The notes under the pieces were generated by a model. It worked only from the letters and a program-made list of their open reading frames with translations. It was not told the DNA's origin and did no database searches. A program made the position numbers and the translations under genes. Below are positions 25,322-33,826 of a stretch of 64,000 nt of DNA, piece by piece. Position 1 is the stretch's first letter, and each line of letters begins with the position of its first letter. The DNA comes from Bacillota bacterium (GTDB taxonomy: Bacteria > Bacillota > Clostridia > Christensenellales > Aristaeellaceae): contig JAEZIN010000019.1 of NCBI GenBank assembly GCA_023436585.1, positions 1-64,000 of the forward strand, written 5' to 3'.

Positions 25322-26295
25322 CTGAAATTCCTCCTTGCCTTCTTTTCGCTGCGGTCCCGCATGATGAAGAACAGCAGGGCGCTGAAAAGGATGATGATGA
25401 ACAGCAGAATCACCGAAGCGGCGGAAGCCGTGTTGAAGTTGTACGTGCCGGTGAAGGCCTGGTTGTAGATAAAGCGGGCAACGGTGTTGGTGGTGTTGTT
25501 GGGGTTACCCTGGGTTAAAAGGTGGGGGATGTCGAACATCTGCAATCCGCCGATGAGCGAAGTGACCAGGTTGTACAGAAGGATGGGGCGCAGAAGCGGC
25601 AGCGTGATCCTGCGGAACATTTGCCCGCTGGTGCAGCCGTCCACCATGCCCGCCTCAAACAGCGTGGGGTTGATGCCCAGGATGCCGGCGGTCAGGATAA
25701 TCATGGTGTTGCCGTACCACATCCAAAACTGGATAAAGCTGATGATGCCGCGGCTGAAGGACACGTCCCGATAGAATTCATAGGGCGTAGCCAGCAGGCC
25801 CAATTGATGCAGCAGCGTGTTGATAGGCGCCACGGGGTAATTGAACATGGAATAGAACAACACGGCGATGGTAGCTGCCGTGATCGTATTCGGAAGGAAG
25901 ATCAGCACCTTAAACCCGCCCTGGAAATGCAGCCGCATGCGGCGGCTGGTGAACCAGTGGGCCAGAAGCAGTGCCAGTATGATCTGGGGGATGAAATTGA
26001 CACCCCAAATGATGAACGTATTGCCCAGTGAGTTCCAAAAGCTTTGCCCTGCGGCAGTGTTATAGTTAAGCAGCTGCAAGTAATTGCTGATGCCCGTAAA
26101 AACGTAGTTCATGTTCCAGTTGGCCATGCTGCTGAAGCTGACCCGGAACGTAAAGATAATGGAATAGAGCTGAAATACGCAAAAGGAAAGAATGAATGGC
26201 GCAACAAAGTAATAGCCGTAACGGCTGTAATCCACCCTGCTGCGCAAAGCGCTGTGCTTTTTACGGTTAGCACGAACAACGTTGGAATTGATCAT
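25318..26295 (-). CDS. Sugar ABC permease, MalF type
   Basis: About 325 residues from the ATG at 26295 (AAGGGG nine bases upstream; a GTG at 26301 is too close). A cytoplasmic basic N-terminus is followed by about six membrane segments and the EAA motif (EAGMVDGCTSGQMFRRITLP). It pairs with the downstream MalG-type permease to form the transport channel for a sugar or oligosaccharide delivered by the binding protein encoded upstream. Its stop overlaps the next gene. Confidence 0.93.
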   Translation of the reverse strand: MINSNVVRANRKKHSALRSRVDYSRYGYYFVAPFILSFCVFQLYSIIFTFRVSFSSMANWNMNYVFTGISNYLQLLNYNTAAGQSFWNSLGNTFIIWGVNFIPQIILALLLAHWFTSRRMRLHFQGGFKVLIFLPNTITAATIAVLFYSMFNYPVAPINTLLHQLGLLATPYEFYRDVSFSRGIISFIQFWMWYGNTMIILTAGILGINPTLFEAGMVDGCTSGQMFRRITLPLLRPILLYNLVTSLIGGLQMFDIPHLLTQGNPNNTTNTVARFIYNQAFTGTYNFNTASAASVILLFIIILFSALLFFIMRDRSEKKARRNFR

Positions 26296-26351
26296 GGACA
26301 CACCCCTTCGTTCGCGGCGTTTTGGCGCAAAACAGGCTTTGCAGATAGGGA

Positions 26352-26383
26352 TGCAGCCTGGCGGGCATGCCCGCCAGGCTGCA
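26352..26383. repeat. Perfect 32-bp palindrome between binding protein and permease genes
   Basis: The 16-base half TGCAGCCTGGCGGGCA is followed immediately by its exact reverse complement. There is no T-run, so it probably forms a stable mRNA 3' hairpin that favours expression of the binding protein over the permeases. Confidence 0.85.
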
Positions 26384-26392
26384 CCTTATAGT

Positions 26393-27703
26393 TTACTCGA
26401 CGGTGATGTTGTTGAACAGGGCGGCCACGGCAGCCTTGAAGTCCGCGATGGCGGTGTCCTTGTCTTTTTCGCCGTTGACATAGGGGATCAGGCAGTTGTC
26501 GTTGAACAAGCGCTCGATATCCAGGTCATAGGCGGTCTTGTTGGAGGCGTTGATGGTCAGGGAGCTGGCGGCGAAAGCGCCGTAGTGGTCCTGGCCGCCC
26601 AGGAAGTCATTGGGGGTCGCTTCGGCGGCGATGGCCTTGGCCACGTCCATGTTGGACACGAAGTCGCCGGAATCCTTAGCATACTGGGTCAGGAACGCGG
26701 GATCCAAGGTGATGTAGTTGATGAGGTCTTTGATAGCGGCCTTCTTGGCATCGCTGGCTTCAGCAACCTTGGCAGCGTTGGCGCCCAGCCAGGTGCCGCC
26801 CCAGGAGTAGCCCACCGGGCCATTGACCATGCGCCAGTCGCCATAGGTGCCGTTGCCGGGGGCGGGATCAACCGTGGTGTCGGTGCGGGAGTTGGGCTTC
26901 AATACGTAGTGCAGGCCCCAGGTGGGCAGGAAATAGCACATGGTGATATCGCTCTTCATGCCCAGGAACCAGGATTCCTGCCACTGAGTGGATTCGTTGT
27001 ACAGACCGTCGGCCTTCATATCCTTGGCCAGGTCCATCAGCTCAAACAACACGTCTTCGACAACCAGCTTGTTGTCGGCAACCCAGCCCTTTTCGCGCAG
27101 ATACAGGAAGGGCTTCACGATGTCGCCCAGGGAGGAGAACATTTTGACTTCACCGTTGGAAGCTTCCTTGAGCTTCAGGGCGGTGTCATAGAAAGCGTCA
27201 ATGTCCTTGACCGCTTCTTGGAACTCTTCGGGGGTCTTCACGCCCAGGTACTTTTCGGCCAGGGAGGCGCGATAGAACAGGGCGCCGGGGGTCGCCTGCC
27301 AGGACAGGGCCTTGGGAACGCCGGCGGAATCACGGCCGAAGTCCACCACGGCGGGCACGGAGACCTTCAGGTCTTCCTCGGTGAAGCCCAGGTCCAAAAG
27401 GCTGGCGGTGTTGGGGGAATCAATGTACTTCTTGGCGAAGTCAGCTTCCAGCGCGAATACGTCGGGAGCTTCCGCGGCGTTGGTGGCCAGCATGGGATCC
27501 AGCTTGCCGGGGAAGTCGGCGGTGGGGGTAAGCACGTAAACGATCTCTACGTTGGGATGGGCGGGAATGTAATAGTCGTTGACGATCTTGGAGAGCTCAT
27601 CGGTGAAGGACCAGAAGGTGATGGTGATTTTTTCTTCCGCCGCTGCGCCAAACATGGGCACCAGCATGAGAACGACCAGGACGAGAGCCAACAGTTTCTT
27701 CAT
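26393..27703 (-). CDS. Extracellular sugar-binding protein of the ABC transporter
   Basis: 436 residues from the ATG at 27703, with AGGAGG upstream; the longer frame includes an untranslated leader. The signal peptide is MKKLLALVLVVLMLVPMFG followed by AAAEEKITITFWSF. There is no lipobox cysteine, unusual for a Gram-positive binding protein, so it would be secreted free or held by its uncleaved helix. The mature part is a family 1 solute-binding fold with many aromatic residues. It is the first gene of the transporter operon and was probably acquired together with the flanking LacI regulators. Confidence 0.9.
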   Translation of the reverse strand: MKKLLALVLVVLMLVPMFGAAAEEKITITFWSFTDELSKIVNDYYIPAHPNVEIVYVLTPTADFPGKLDPMLATNAAEAPDVFALEADFAKKYIDSPNTASLLDLGFTEEDLKVSVPAVVDFGRDSAGVPKALSWQATPGALFYRASLAEKYLGVKTPEEFQEAVKDIDAFYDTALKLKEASNGEVKMFSSLGDIVKPFLYLREKGWVADNKLVVEDVLFELMDLAKDMKADGLYNESTQWQESWFLGMKSDITMCYFLPTWGLHYVLKPNSRTDTTVDPAPGNGTYGDWRMVNGPVGYSWGGTWLGANAAKVAEASDAKKAAIKDLINYITLDPAFLTQYAKDSGDFVSNMDVAKAIAAEATPNDFLGGQDHYGAFAASSLTINASNKTAYDLDIERLFNDNCLIPYVNGEKDKDTAIADFKAAVAALFNNITVE

Positions 27704-27779
27704 GGGAAACCTCCTCTTTATTGCGGCAACGCCGCTGATTTCATTCAAAAGCAACTTTCGTTGCTTATTGACGTGTTTT

Positions 27780-27805
27780 CGAAAAAATGACAATGTCATT
27801 TTTCG
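27780..27805. repeat. Inverted repeat in the binding-protein promoter region
   Basis: AAAAATGACA and TGTCATTTTT surround a single central base. It may be a terminator for the LacI gene at 27868 or an operator for the transporter operon. A second small hairpin (AAGCAAC/GTTGCTT) lies at about 27747-27766. Confidence 0.45.
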
Positions 27806-27867
27806 ATTCAGAACTTTTCGCCTGCGGCCATGTTTACCGTTCTGCGCTTGCCTGAACGGCACCGGCC

Positions 27868-28893
27868 TCAGGCTGTCGCCTCCCTGACGGCGATTTTTTG
27901 TACGGTTTCGCCGGGAAGCAGCTTTCCTTCCACCACCATGATGTCGGAACCGGCAGTTTGGGGATTTTCGATACGCTCAATGAGGCAGGCTGCGGCTTGC
28001 GCCCCGATGCGGCCGGTGTTCTGTGCAATGGTGGCCAGCTTGGGCTGCGTGAGCTGCATCAGCTCAATTCCGTCATACCCCGCGATGGAGATATCGCCAG
28101 GGATTGATAGCCCTGCCGAGCGGATGGCTTCTATGCCGCCCAGGGCCGCATAGTCGTCAGACATAAGGATGCAGGTAGGCCGATTGGGTAATTGCAGGAT
28201 TTTCGTGACTGCCCTGTTGGCGCTGGGCGGGTTATGGTAAGCACATTCCACGATGTATTCGGGCGGGGTGGGCAGGTTCAGTTCCCGCATGGTGCGGAAG
28301 AAGCCTGTGACCCGGCTTTCCGTGACAGCGGAGCGCATACCGTGGACGAAGGCGATGCGGCGGTGGCCCTGTTCGTATACGTAATGGACAAGATCCCGCA
28401 TACCGCTTACGTTGTCGGATAGGATGCAGGTGCGGTTGTTAAACACGTGGTCGATGGTAACGATTGGCAGGTCGGAGGCAATCAGCTCAATGACCTCGGG
28501 GGCAAAAAAGTCCACACAGGCCAGGCATACGCCATCCACGTTGCGGTAACGACAGTGCTCCAGGTAGGTCATTTTGGTGCGGCCGATGTTGTGGTTTATA
28601 AAGGTAATGTCGTAGCCCTTGTTTTCTGCTTCGCTTTTGAAGCTGTCCAGCACGGCGGCAAAGTAGTTGTGCGTCAGGCCGCTTTGGGTATCATCCACAA
28701 ACAGGACGCCCAGGTTGTAGGTTCGGTTGGTCTTCAGCGCCCTGGCCAGGGAATTGGGATAATAGCCTACCTCTTGAGCGGTTTGTATCACAAGTTTCCG
28801 TGTGGCCTCGCTGACATCGCTGTAGTTGTTGAGCGCTTTGGAGACCGTGGAAACCGACAGGCCGCACCGCGCGGAAACTTCTTTGATGGTCAC
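27868..28893 (-). CDS. LacI-family regulator, paralogue 2 flanking the sugar ABC operon
   Basis: 341 residues from a GTG at 28893, the position matching the start of its paralogue; an in-frame ATG at 28929 lies further upstream. The helix-turn-helix TIKEVSARCGLSVSTVSKA differs from the other copy by only a few residues, so both probably read similar operators, while the sensor domain has more changes near the end. It lies just upstream of the transporter genes on the same strand. The xylA palindromes at 32656 and 32818 are candidate targets. Confidence 0.93.
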   Translation of the reverse strand: MTIKEVSARCGLSVSTVSKALNNYSDVSEATRKLVIQTAQEVGYYPNSLARALKTNRTYNLGVLFVDDTQSGLTHNYFAAVLDSFKSEAENKGYDITFINHNIGRTKMTYLEHCRYRNVDGVCLACVDFFAPEVIELIASDLPIVTIDHVFNNRTCILSDNVSGMRDLVHYVYEQGHRRIAFVHGMRSAVTESRVTGFFRTMRELNLPTPPEYIVECAYHNPPSANRAVTKILQLPNRPTCILMSDDYAALGGIEAIRSAGLSIPGDISIAGYDGIELMQLTQPKLATIAQNTGRIGAQAAACLIERIENPQTAGSDIMVVEGKLLPGETVQKIAVREATA

Positions 28894-28957
28894 GGGCCAA
28901 AAGCACTCCTTTCCCATGAAAATCTTCATATTTTGCTAAATCGTTTTCTATAGACAC

Positions 28958-28987
28958 ATTATATAGCATATTGTATAAAAAAATCAA
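28958..28987 (-). promoter_or_regulatory. Promoter of LacI paralogue 2
   Basis: TTGATT (28982-28987) and TATAAT (28958-28963) are separated by 18 AT-rich bases. The 298 bases up to the GH3 gene otherwise hold only its terminator. Confidence 0.6.
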
Positions 28988-29130
28988 GTGCCTCTCTCAA
29001 TTTTTTCTGAAAAAGCCAAAATCAGCGCAATAGGATATTGAATGGAAACGATATTATGGCAATTGTTTGGACAAAGAAGACAATGTGGTCACGCTATTAC
29101 GAATACGGTTTAGGTAAAGGGTTACATGCT

Positions 29131-29165
29131 GAAAGAAGAGCCCTTCGCACAAGGCCCCTTCTTTC
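29131..29165 (-). terminator. Terminator of the xylA-GH3 operon
   Basis: GAAAGAAG pairs with CTTCTTTC around an inner GCCCTT/AAGGCC stem, 27 bases after the GH3 stop codon. Confidence 0.65.
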
Positions 29166-29191
29166 TATTTGTAGTAAACTGCCGCCTATGT

Positions 29192-31267
29192 TTAGCGGAT
29201 TAATTGCAGTGTAAGCGGTGCGGACCCTGCCAATTCCAGGCTTTTTGCATCACCCTGGCTTCCGCCCACCGATAAAAGGAAGCTGCTTCCGCCGGATATG
29301 TACCTGCCCGAGTCATCGGTCACGGTAAAAGCTTCCGCCGGCAGGACCATGGAAACCGTTTTTTCTTCCCCGGCCTTCAAATGCACCCGCTGAAAGGCAC
29401 ACAGCCTGGGATTAGGTGTCTTATAGGCCGATTCGCTGGCGTGAATGTACACCTGGATCACTTCGCCGCCATCCATCGCGCCTGTGTTTTTCAATGTAAC
29501 CGTCAGCGTATCGCCCTGTACGCTTGCCTTTTCGTACACAAAGCGGGTGTAGGACAAACCATAGCCAAAGGGATACAGGGGCGTTTTTGTAAAGTACCGG
29601 TAGGTACGGTCTTTCATGCTGTAATCGGTGAAATCAGGCAGCTCCTCCACGCTGTGATAGAAGGTGAGGGGCAGGCGCCCGGAAGGAGATACCTTTCCGA
29701 AAAGTATATCGGCTGCGGCGGTGCCCCCGGCCTGGCCGGGATACCACGCATAGAGGATGGCGTTGCCCTCTTCCACCCGCAGGGCGCTTCCCGCGGCCAC
29801 CAATGTCACCACCGGCTTTCCGGTTTTCAAAACGGCATCCAGCAGCTTTCTTTGGGAAAGGGGCAGCTCCAAGTCGACTTTGTCGCCGGAGAAGTATTGG
29901 TTGCCGGTGTCGCCTTCCTCCCCCTCGATGGTGGCGTCCAGGCCAAGGCAGAGGATGACCACATCGGATTCCCTGGCGGCGGCTACTGCCTCCGCCAGGC
30001 GGTCATCGGCCTGGGAAAGCCCGCTCATGCGGTCCTTGTGCAGATGGCAGCCCTGGGAATACAGAACCCTTGCCTTGCTGCGGCACGCGGAACGGATTCC
30101 CTCCAGGAACGTGACATAGCGGGAGGACGTGCCGTTGTAGTTGCCTTCCAGGCAGGCCTGGCTGTCGGCGTTGGGGCCGATGACGGCCACGGTGGAAAGC
30201 TTGTCCAGGTCAAGGGGCAGCAGCCCGTCGTTCTTTAAGAGCACCATGCTCTTTTGCGCCGCCTCCAGCGATTTTTGATTGTGAGCGTCGGTATCGTTTT
30301 CCAAATAAGAAATCTGGTTGTACTCGCAATTTTCATCAAACAGACCCAGCTTGATGCGGGTGGCCATAAGTCTCGTGGCCGCCAGGGTTATTTGATCTTC
30401 GGTGACAAGGCCTTCCTCATATGCCTGCATCATATGAAGGTAGGTGTTGCCGCAGTTTAAATCGCAGCCCCATTTCAAGGCCAGCGCGGCGCTTTCGGGA
30501 GCAGTATCTGTGACATGGTGCCTGGTGTGGAAATCCCGTATGGCCCAGCAATCGCTGACCACATGGCCTTCAAAGCCCCATTCATCCCGAAGGATATCCT
30601 TTAGCAATGTCTTGGAGCCGCAGGCGGGTTCGCCGTTCACGCGGTTGTACGCGCCCATCACGGACTCCACCTTCGCCTCCTTCACCAGCGCCTCAAAGGC
30701 CGGCAAGTAGGTTTCCCGCATGTCCTTGGGGGAGGCCACGGCGTCGAACTCGTGGCGCAGCGCTTCCGGCCCGGAATGCACGGCAAAATGCTTGGCGCAG
30801 GCGGCGCCTTTCAAATATTCGCCGCTGCCCTGCAATCCCTTTACAAAGGCCACACCCAGGCGGGCAGTAAGGTAGGGGTCTTCGCCGTAGGTTTCATGGC
30901 CGCGGCCCCAGCGCGGATCGCGGAAGATGTTGATGTTGGGGGACCAGAAGGTGAGCCCCTTGTAGATGTCGCGGTCGCCCTGGGCGCTTTGGGCATTGTA
31001 CTTGGCCCGGCCCTCGGTGGCGATGACTTCGGCGATTTCCCCAAGTCCCTCGGCATCAAACATGGCCGCCAGGCCGATGGCCTGGGGGAACACCGTGGCG
31101 GTGCCCGCCCGGGCCACGCCGTGGAGCGCTTCGTTCCACCAGTTATAGGCGGGAATCCCCAAACGGGGGATGGCGGGGGCATCATAACGGAGCTGGGAAG
31201 CCTTTTCATCCAGCGTCATTTGGGAGACGATTTTTTGTGCCTGCTCCCAGATTGCTTTTGGGTTCAT
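29192..31267 (-). CDS. Glycoside hydrolase family 3, probable beta-xylosidase
   Basis: 691 residues, without a signal peptide, so cytoplasmic. The N-terminal GH3 barrel carries YNWWNEALHGVAR and FRDPRWGRGHETYGEDPYLT, and the nucleophile Asp in HVVSDCWAI near residue 240. The second alpha/beta domain (residues 350-560) has a candidate acid/base region, and a fibronectin-III-like domain ends the protein (GEVIQVYIHASES). The NWW-EALHG pattern is common among xylan-type GH3 enzymes, and the xylose isomerase gene 33 bases upstream supports beta-xylosidase over beta-glucosidase. It would release xylose from imported oligosaccharides. Confidence 0.88.
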   Translation of the reverse strand: MNPKAIWEQAQKIVSQMTLDEKASQLRYDAPAIPRLGIPAYNWWNEALHGVARAGTATVFPQAIGLAAMFDAEGLGEIAEVIATEGRAKYNAQSAQGDRDIYKGLTFWSPNINIFRDPRWGRGHETYGEDPYLTARLGVAFVKGLQGSGEYLKGAACAKHFAVHSGPEALRHEFDAVASPKDMRETYLPAFEALVKEAKVESVMGAYNRVNGEPACGSKTLLKDILRDEWGFEGHVVSDCWAIRDFHTRHHVTDTAPESAALALKWGCDLNCGNTYLHMMQAYEEGLVTEDQITLAATRLMATRIKLGLFDENCEYNQISYLENDTDAHNQKSLEAAQKSMVLLKNDGLLPLDLDKLSTVAVIGPNADSQACLEGNYNGTSSRYVTFLEGIRSACRSKARVLYSQGCHLHKDRMSGLSQADDRLAEAVAAARESDVVILCLGLDATIEGEEGDTGNQYFSGDKVDLELPLSQRKLLDAVLKTGKPVVTLVAAGSALRVEEGNAILYAWYPGQAGGTAAADILFGKVSPSGRLPLTFYHSVEELPDFTDYSMKDRTYRYFTKTPLYPFGYGLSYTRFVYEKASVQGDTLTVTLKNTGAMDGGEVIQVYIHASESAYKTPNPRLCAFQRVHLKAGEEKTVSMVLPAEAFTVTDDSGRYISGGSSFLLSVGGSQGDAKSLELAGSAPLTLQLIR

Positions 31268-31300
31268 GTGTGCCCCCGCCTTTCCCTTTTGTTCATGGTA

Positions 31301-32620
31301 TCAGCTGAACAGTACGCTGTTGAGCACGCTTTCCAGATATTCCTGCTTTCCGGAGCCGGGCAGCGGCGCGGAGCCCTTCTTTTCGGCATAGGCGGCCAGC
31401 TCTTCCAGGGAGGTTTCGCCATCGCGGATCTTTTTGCCGATGCCCGATGTATAGCTTGCGTACCGCTCCTTGACGAATTCGTCAATGCGGCCGTCCTCGA
31501 TGATGCGGGCCGCTTTTAAAAGGCCCAGCGCGAAGGAATCCATGCCCAGGATGAAGCCCAGGAACATGTCTTCCAGGGAGTAGCTGGGGCGGCGGTCCTT
31601 GGCGTCAAAGTTCAGGCCGCCGTTTTTGAGGCCGCCGGCCTTCAATACTTCATACATGCACAGGGTGGTGTCGTATACGTTGGAGGGGAACTGGTCGGTG
31701 TCCCAGCCCAGGAACAGGTCGCCCTGATTGGCGTCGATGCTGCCCAGCATGCCGTTGATGGCCGATACGCGCAGATCGTGCTGGAAGGTATGGCCGGCCA
31801 AAGTGGCATGGTTGGCCTCGATGTTCATTTTGAAATCCTTGTCCAGCCCGTACTGGCGGACAAAGCCGATGGCGGTGGCGGCGTCATAGTCATATTGATG
31901 CTTCATGGGCTCCTTGGGCTTGGGCTCGATGAAGAAATCCCCCTTGAAGCCGATGCTGCGGCCATACTTCACGGCCATCTTCATCAGGGCGGCAATGTTC
32001 TCCTGTTCGAACTTCATGTCGGTGTTGAGCAGCGTTTCGTAGCCTTCGCGGCCGCCCCAGAACACGTAGCCCAGGCCGCCCAGCTTGACGGTGATGTCGA
32101 TGGCCTTTTTGATCTGCGCCGCGGCATGGCAAAATACGTCCGCGCTGTTGCTGGAACCTGCGCCGTTCATGAACCTGGCATGGCTGAACAGGTTGGCCGT
32201 ACCCCACAAAAGCTTGATGCCGGTAGCCTTCATTTTGGCCAGGATATAATCGCTGATCTCATCCAGCCGGGCATTTGTCTCCGCCAGGGTGTCCGCTTCG
32301 GGCACGATGTCGGCGTCATGGAAGCAGAAGTATTCGATGCCAAGCTTCTGCATGATCTCAAAACCCGCGTCCACCTTGGCCTGGGCATGCTCCATGGTGC
32401 CCGGCTTCGCGCCAAACGCTTTGTCCGCCGTGCCGGGGCCGAACATGTCGGTACCGGTGGCACAAAGGGTATGCCACCAGGCCATGGCAAAGCGGAGGTG
32501 TTCCTTCATGGGCTTGCCCAGCACCAGCTGCTCCGGGTTATAGTATTTGAAGGAGAGGGGATTCCGGGACTGCGGGCCTTCATAGGCTACCTTGGGCAGG
32601 TTTTTGAAAATCTCGCTCAT
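31301..32620 (-). CDS. xylA: Xylose isomerase
   Basis: 439 residues from the ATG at 32620 (AAAGGAG upstream), the usual length for class II enzymes. It converts D-xylose to D-xylulose. Catalytic and metal residues are visible: His and Asp in YFCFHDADIVPE, Glu in FFIEPKPKEPMKHQYD, Glu/His in KMNIEANHATLAGH, and Asp in WDTDQFP. No xylulokinase gene is in the window. It heads the operon with the GH3 enzyme and is driven by a promoter with two palindromic operators, fitting sugar-responsive repression by one of the LacI proteins. Confidence 0.96.
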   Translation of the reverse strand: MSEIFKNLPKVAYEGPQSRNPLSFKYYNPEQLVLGKPMKEHLRFAMAWWHTLCATGTDMFGPGTADKAFGAKPGTMEHAQAKVDAGFEIMQKLGIEYFCFHDADIVPEADTLAETNARLDEISDYILAKMKATGIKLLWGTANLFSHARFMNGAGSSNSADVFCHAAAQIKKAIDITVKLGGLGYVFWGGREGYETLLNTDMKFEQENIAALMKMAVKYGRSIGFKGDFFIEPKPKEPMKHQYDYDAATAIGFVRQYGLDKDFKMNIEANHATLAGHTFQHDLRVSAINGMLGSIDANQGDLFLGWDTDQFPSNVYDTTLCMYEVLKAGGLKNGGLNFDAKDRRPSYSLEDMFLGFILGMDSFALGLLKAARIIEDGRIDEFVKERYASYTSGIGKKIRDGETSLEELAAYAEKKGSAPLPGSGKQEYLESVLNSVLFS

Positions 32621-32655
32621 ACGCGCGCTCCTTTTTGTTGGTTGTTTCGCCGGGG

Positions 32656-32671
32656 ATGTGCTCGAGCACAT
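32656..32671. promoter_or_regulatory. xylA operator 2
   Basis: A perfect 16-bp palindrome ATGTGCTCGAGCACAT in the xylA leader, 36 bases before the start codon and 161 bases (centre to centre) from operator 1, a spacing that would permit DNA looping. Confidence 0.7.
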
Positions 32672-32817
32672 TTCGCCATATACAGATGCGCCGCCCGAGA
32701 AAAAGGGAGCGCATCGGCCTTTTCGCCAATATTCGGAGCCCTGCTTTAGACAGACTCCGTCGCGCATGCGGGGAGGCTGCGGCACCTCCCGCACATCTTT
32801 AGCTTTGGCACGGCACT

Positions 32818-32831
32818 TGTGCTCGAGCACA
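32818..32831. promoter_or_regulatory. xylA operator 1
   Basis: A perfect 14-bp palindrome TGTGCTCGAGCACA just downstream of the predicted transcription start near 32840. A bound repressor would block early elongation or initiation. Confidence 0.75.
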
Positions 32832-32846
32832 TTCATGTATGCTATT

Positions 32847-32875
32847 ATCATACGTAAAAAAATCCCGGTTGTCAA
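32847..32875 (-). promoter_or_regulatory. xylA promoter
   Basis: A perfect -35 (TTGACA, 32870-32875) and TATGAT (32847-32852), 17 bases apart. The leader to xylA is about 220 bases and contains a GGGAGG/CCTCCC stem near 32770-32790. Confidence 0.8.
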
Positions 32876-32881
32876 CCGGGA
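32854..32881 (-). terminator. Terminator of the upstream gene, overlapping the xylA -35 box
   Basis: CCCGGTTG and CAACCGGG flank one base, and on the minus strand ATTTTTTT follows. The stem itself contains the TTGACA of the xylA promoter. Confidence 0.7.
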
Positions 32882-32968
32882 TTCTCAATTTGTAATAGGC
32901 ATTTCCTTCCTTTTCAAGAGACAGGTGCAGGCATCGCTGTTCTCCATGATGGATGTCCCGCCTATGGG

Positions 32969-33751
32969 TCACAGTATTTCCTGGCCGAACACTTCCCACT
33001 GCGTCAGCGCGGGGAAGGGAGAAGGATCATCTGCCCTTTTCAGGTCGGACAAACGCACCCAGTCCGCCAGATGCTCACCCACATGGAAGTATTGCGTGGC
33101 GTCGGTTTTAACAAGGGAAAGGGATAATATCTGCCCATCGGAAAAGGTCAATGTGGCCTTTTCCCACCAGCTGTCATGGGGAAAATCAGCCCGGAGCGTG
33201 ATCCCCACCTCATCGATGCGAACGGCGCGGCCAAAATGCAGCGTAATCTCCGCGTCATCCTTGTTGCCGATGCCCCAGGAAAGATAGGGCCAGCCGCCGT
33301 GGCTTGCGTTGAATTTCAGCCCGTCGATGACGTTGCGTGCAAAAAATACAGGCTCGTCCCTTGTTTCAATGCTGGCTGTCGCGTGGGGATAGCAGCCCTC
33401 ATAAAAGCGTTGGTCAGCGGGATTCAGGGCCAGGTTCCGCCTTGCGGACAGCTCCTCTTTGCGTGCGGGGCGGATTTGAAGTATGTGCATATCCCCGGTA
33501 AACGCCTGGGGCGCATAGGCCAGCGCAAAATCCCCCTTGGGAATGCGGTAATACATTTGCTTTCCGGGCAGATAGACCATCGCCTCCGGAACAGATTGGT
33601 CTACCTGGAGGATGCAGTGCTGTTCATCGGCAAAAAAAACAATGGTATCGCCTTCTTCATAAGGCTGTGTGTAGAGGAAGCGCACGAAATCCGGCCCGGA
33701 AGCCGATTGCTTCACATTCCCGGATGCGTCAAGAACCTGGATCGTATACAT
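32969..33751 (-). CDS. Probable beta-sandwich (discoidin-like) carbohydrate-associated protein
   Basis: 260 residues from the ATG at 33751 (GGGAGG upstream). There is no signal peptide. The N-terminal 100 residues are unassigned (MYTIQVLDASGN). The C-terminal half (NLALNPADQR to the end) has the pattern of a discoidin or F5/8 type C sandwich: ARNVIDGLKFNASHGGWPYLSWGIG and AEITLHFGRAVRIDEVGITLRADFP. This suggests sugar binding, though a cytoplasmic place is odd. It lies just upstream of xylA but ends in its own terminator. Confidence 0.6.
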   Translation of the reverse strand: MYTIQVLDASGNVKQSASGPDFVRFLYTQPYEEGDTIVFFADEQHCILQVDQSVPEAMVYLPGKQMYYRIPKGDFALAYAPQAFTGDMHILQIRPARKEELSARRNLALNPADQRFYEGCYPHATASIETRDEPVFFARNVIDGLKFNASHGGWPYLSWGIGNKDDAEITLHFGRAVRIDEVGITLRADFPHDSWWEKATLTFSDGQILSLSLVKTDATQYFHVGEHLADWVRLSDLKRADDPSPFPALTQWEVFGQEIL

Positions 33752-33826
33752 AGGTACCTCCCGGCGGCAGATTGGATCATATGCAACCATCATACCGCCG
33801 GGAGGATACGTTGTCCAGTGATTTTG

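Noticed and set aside
26282..27790. Open frame of 502 codons opposite the sugar-binding protein gene
   Set aside because: It is antisense to a gene with signal peptide and strong ribosome binding site, has no family resemblance, and is Gly/Val/Gln-rich as expected of a GC-rich shadow frame.
29043..29056. CcpA cre-like site TGGAAACGATATTA
   Set aside because: One core position differs from the consensus and it is not placed near a clear promoter, so it is not called.
31778..32749. Open frame of 323 codons opposite xylA
   Set aside because: A shadow of the highly conserved xylose isomerase gene, without a start signal or recognisable domain.
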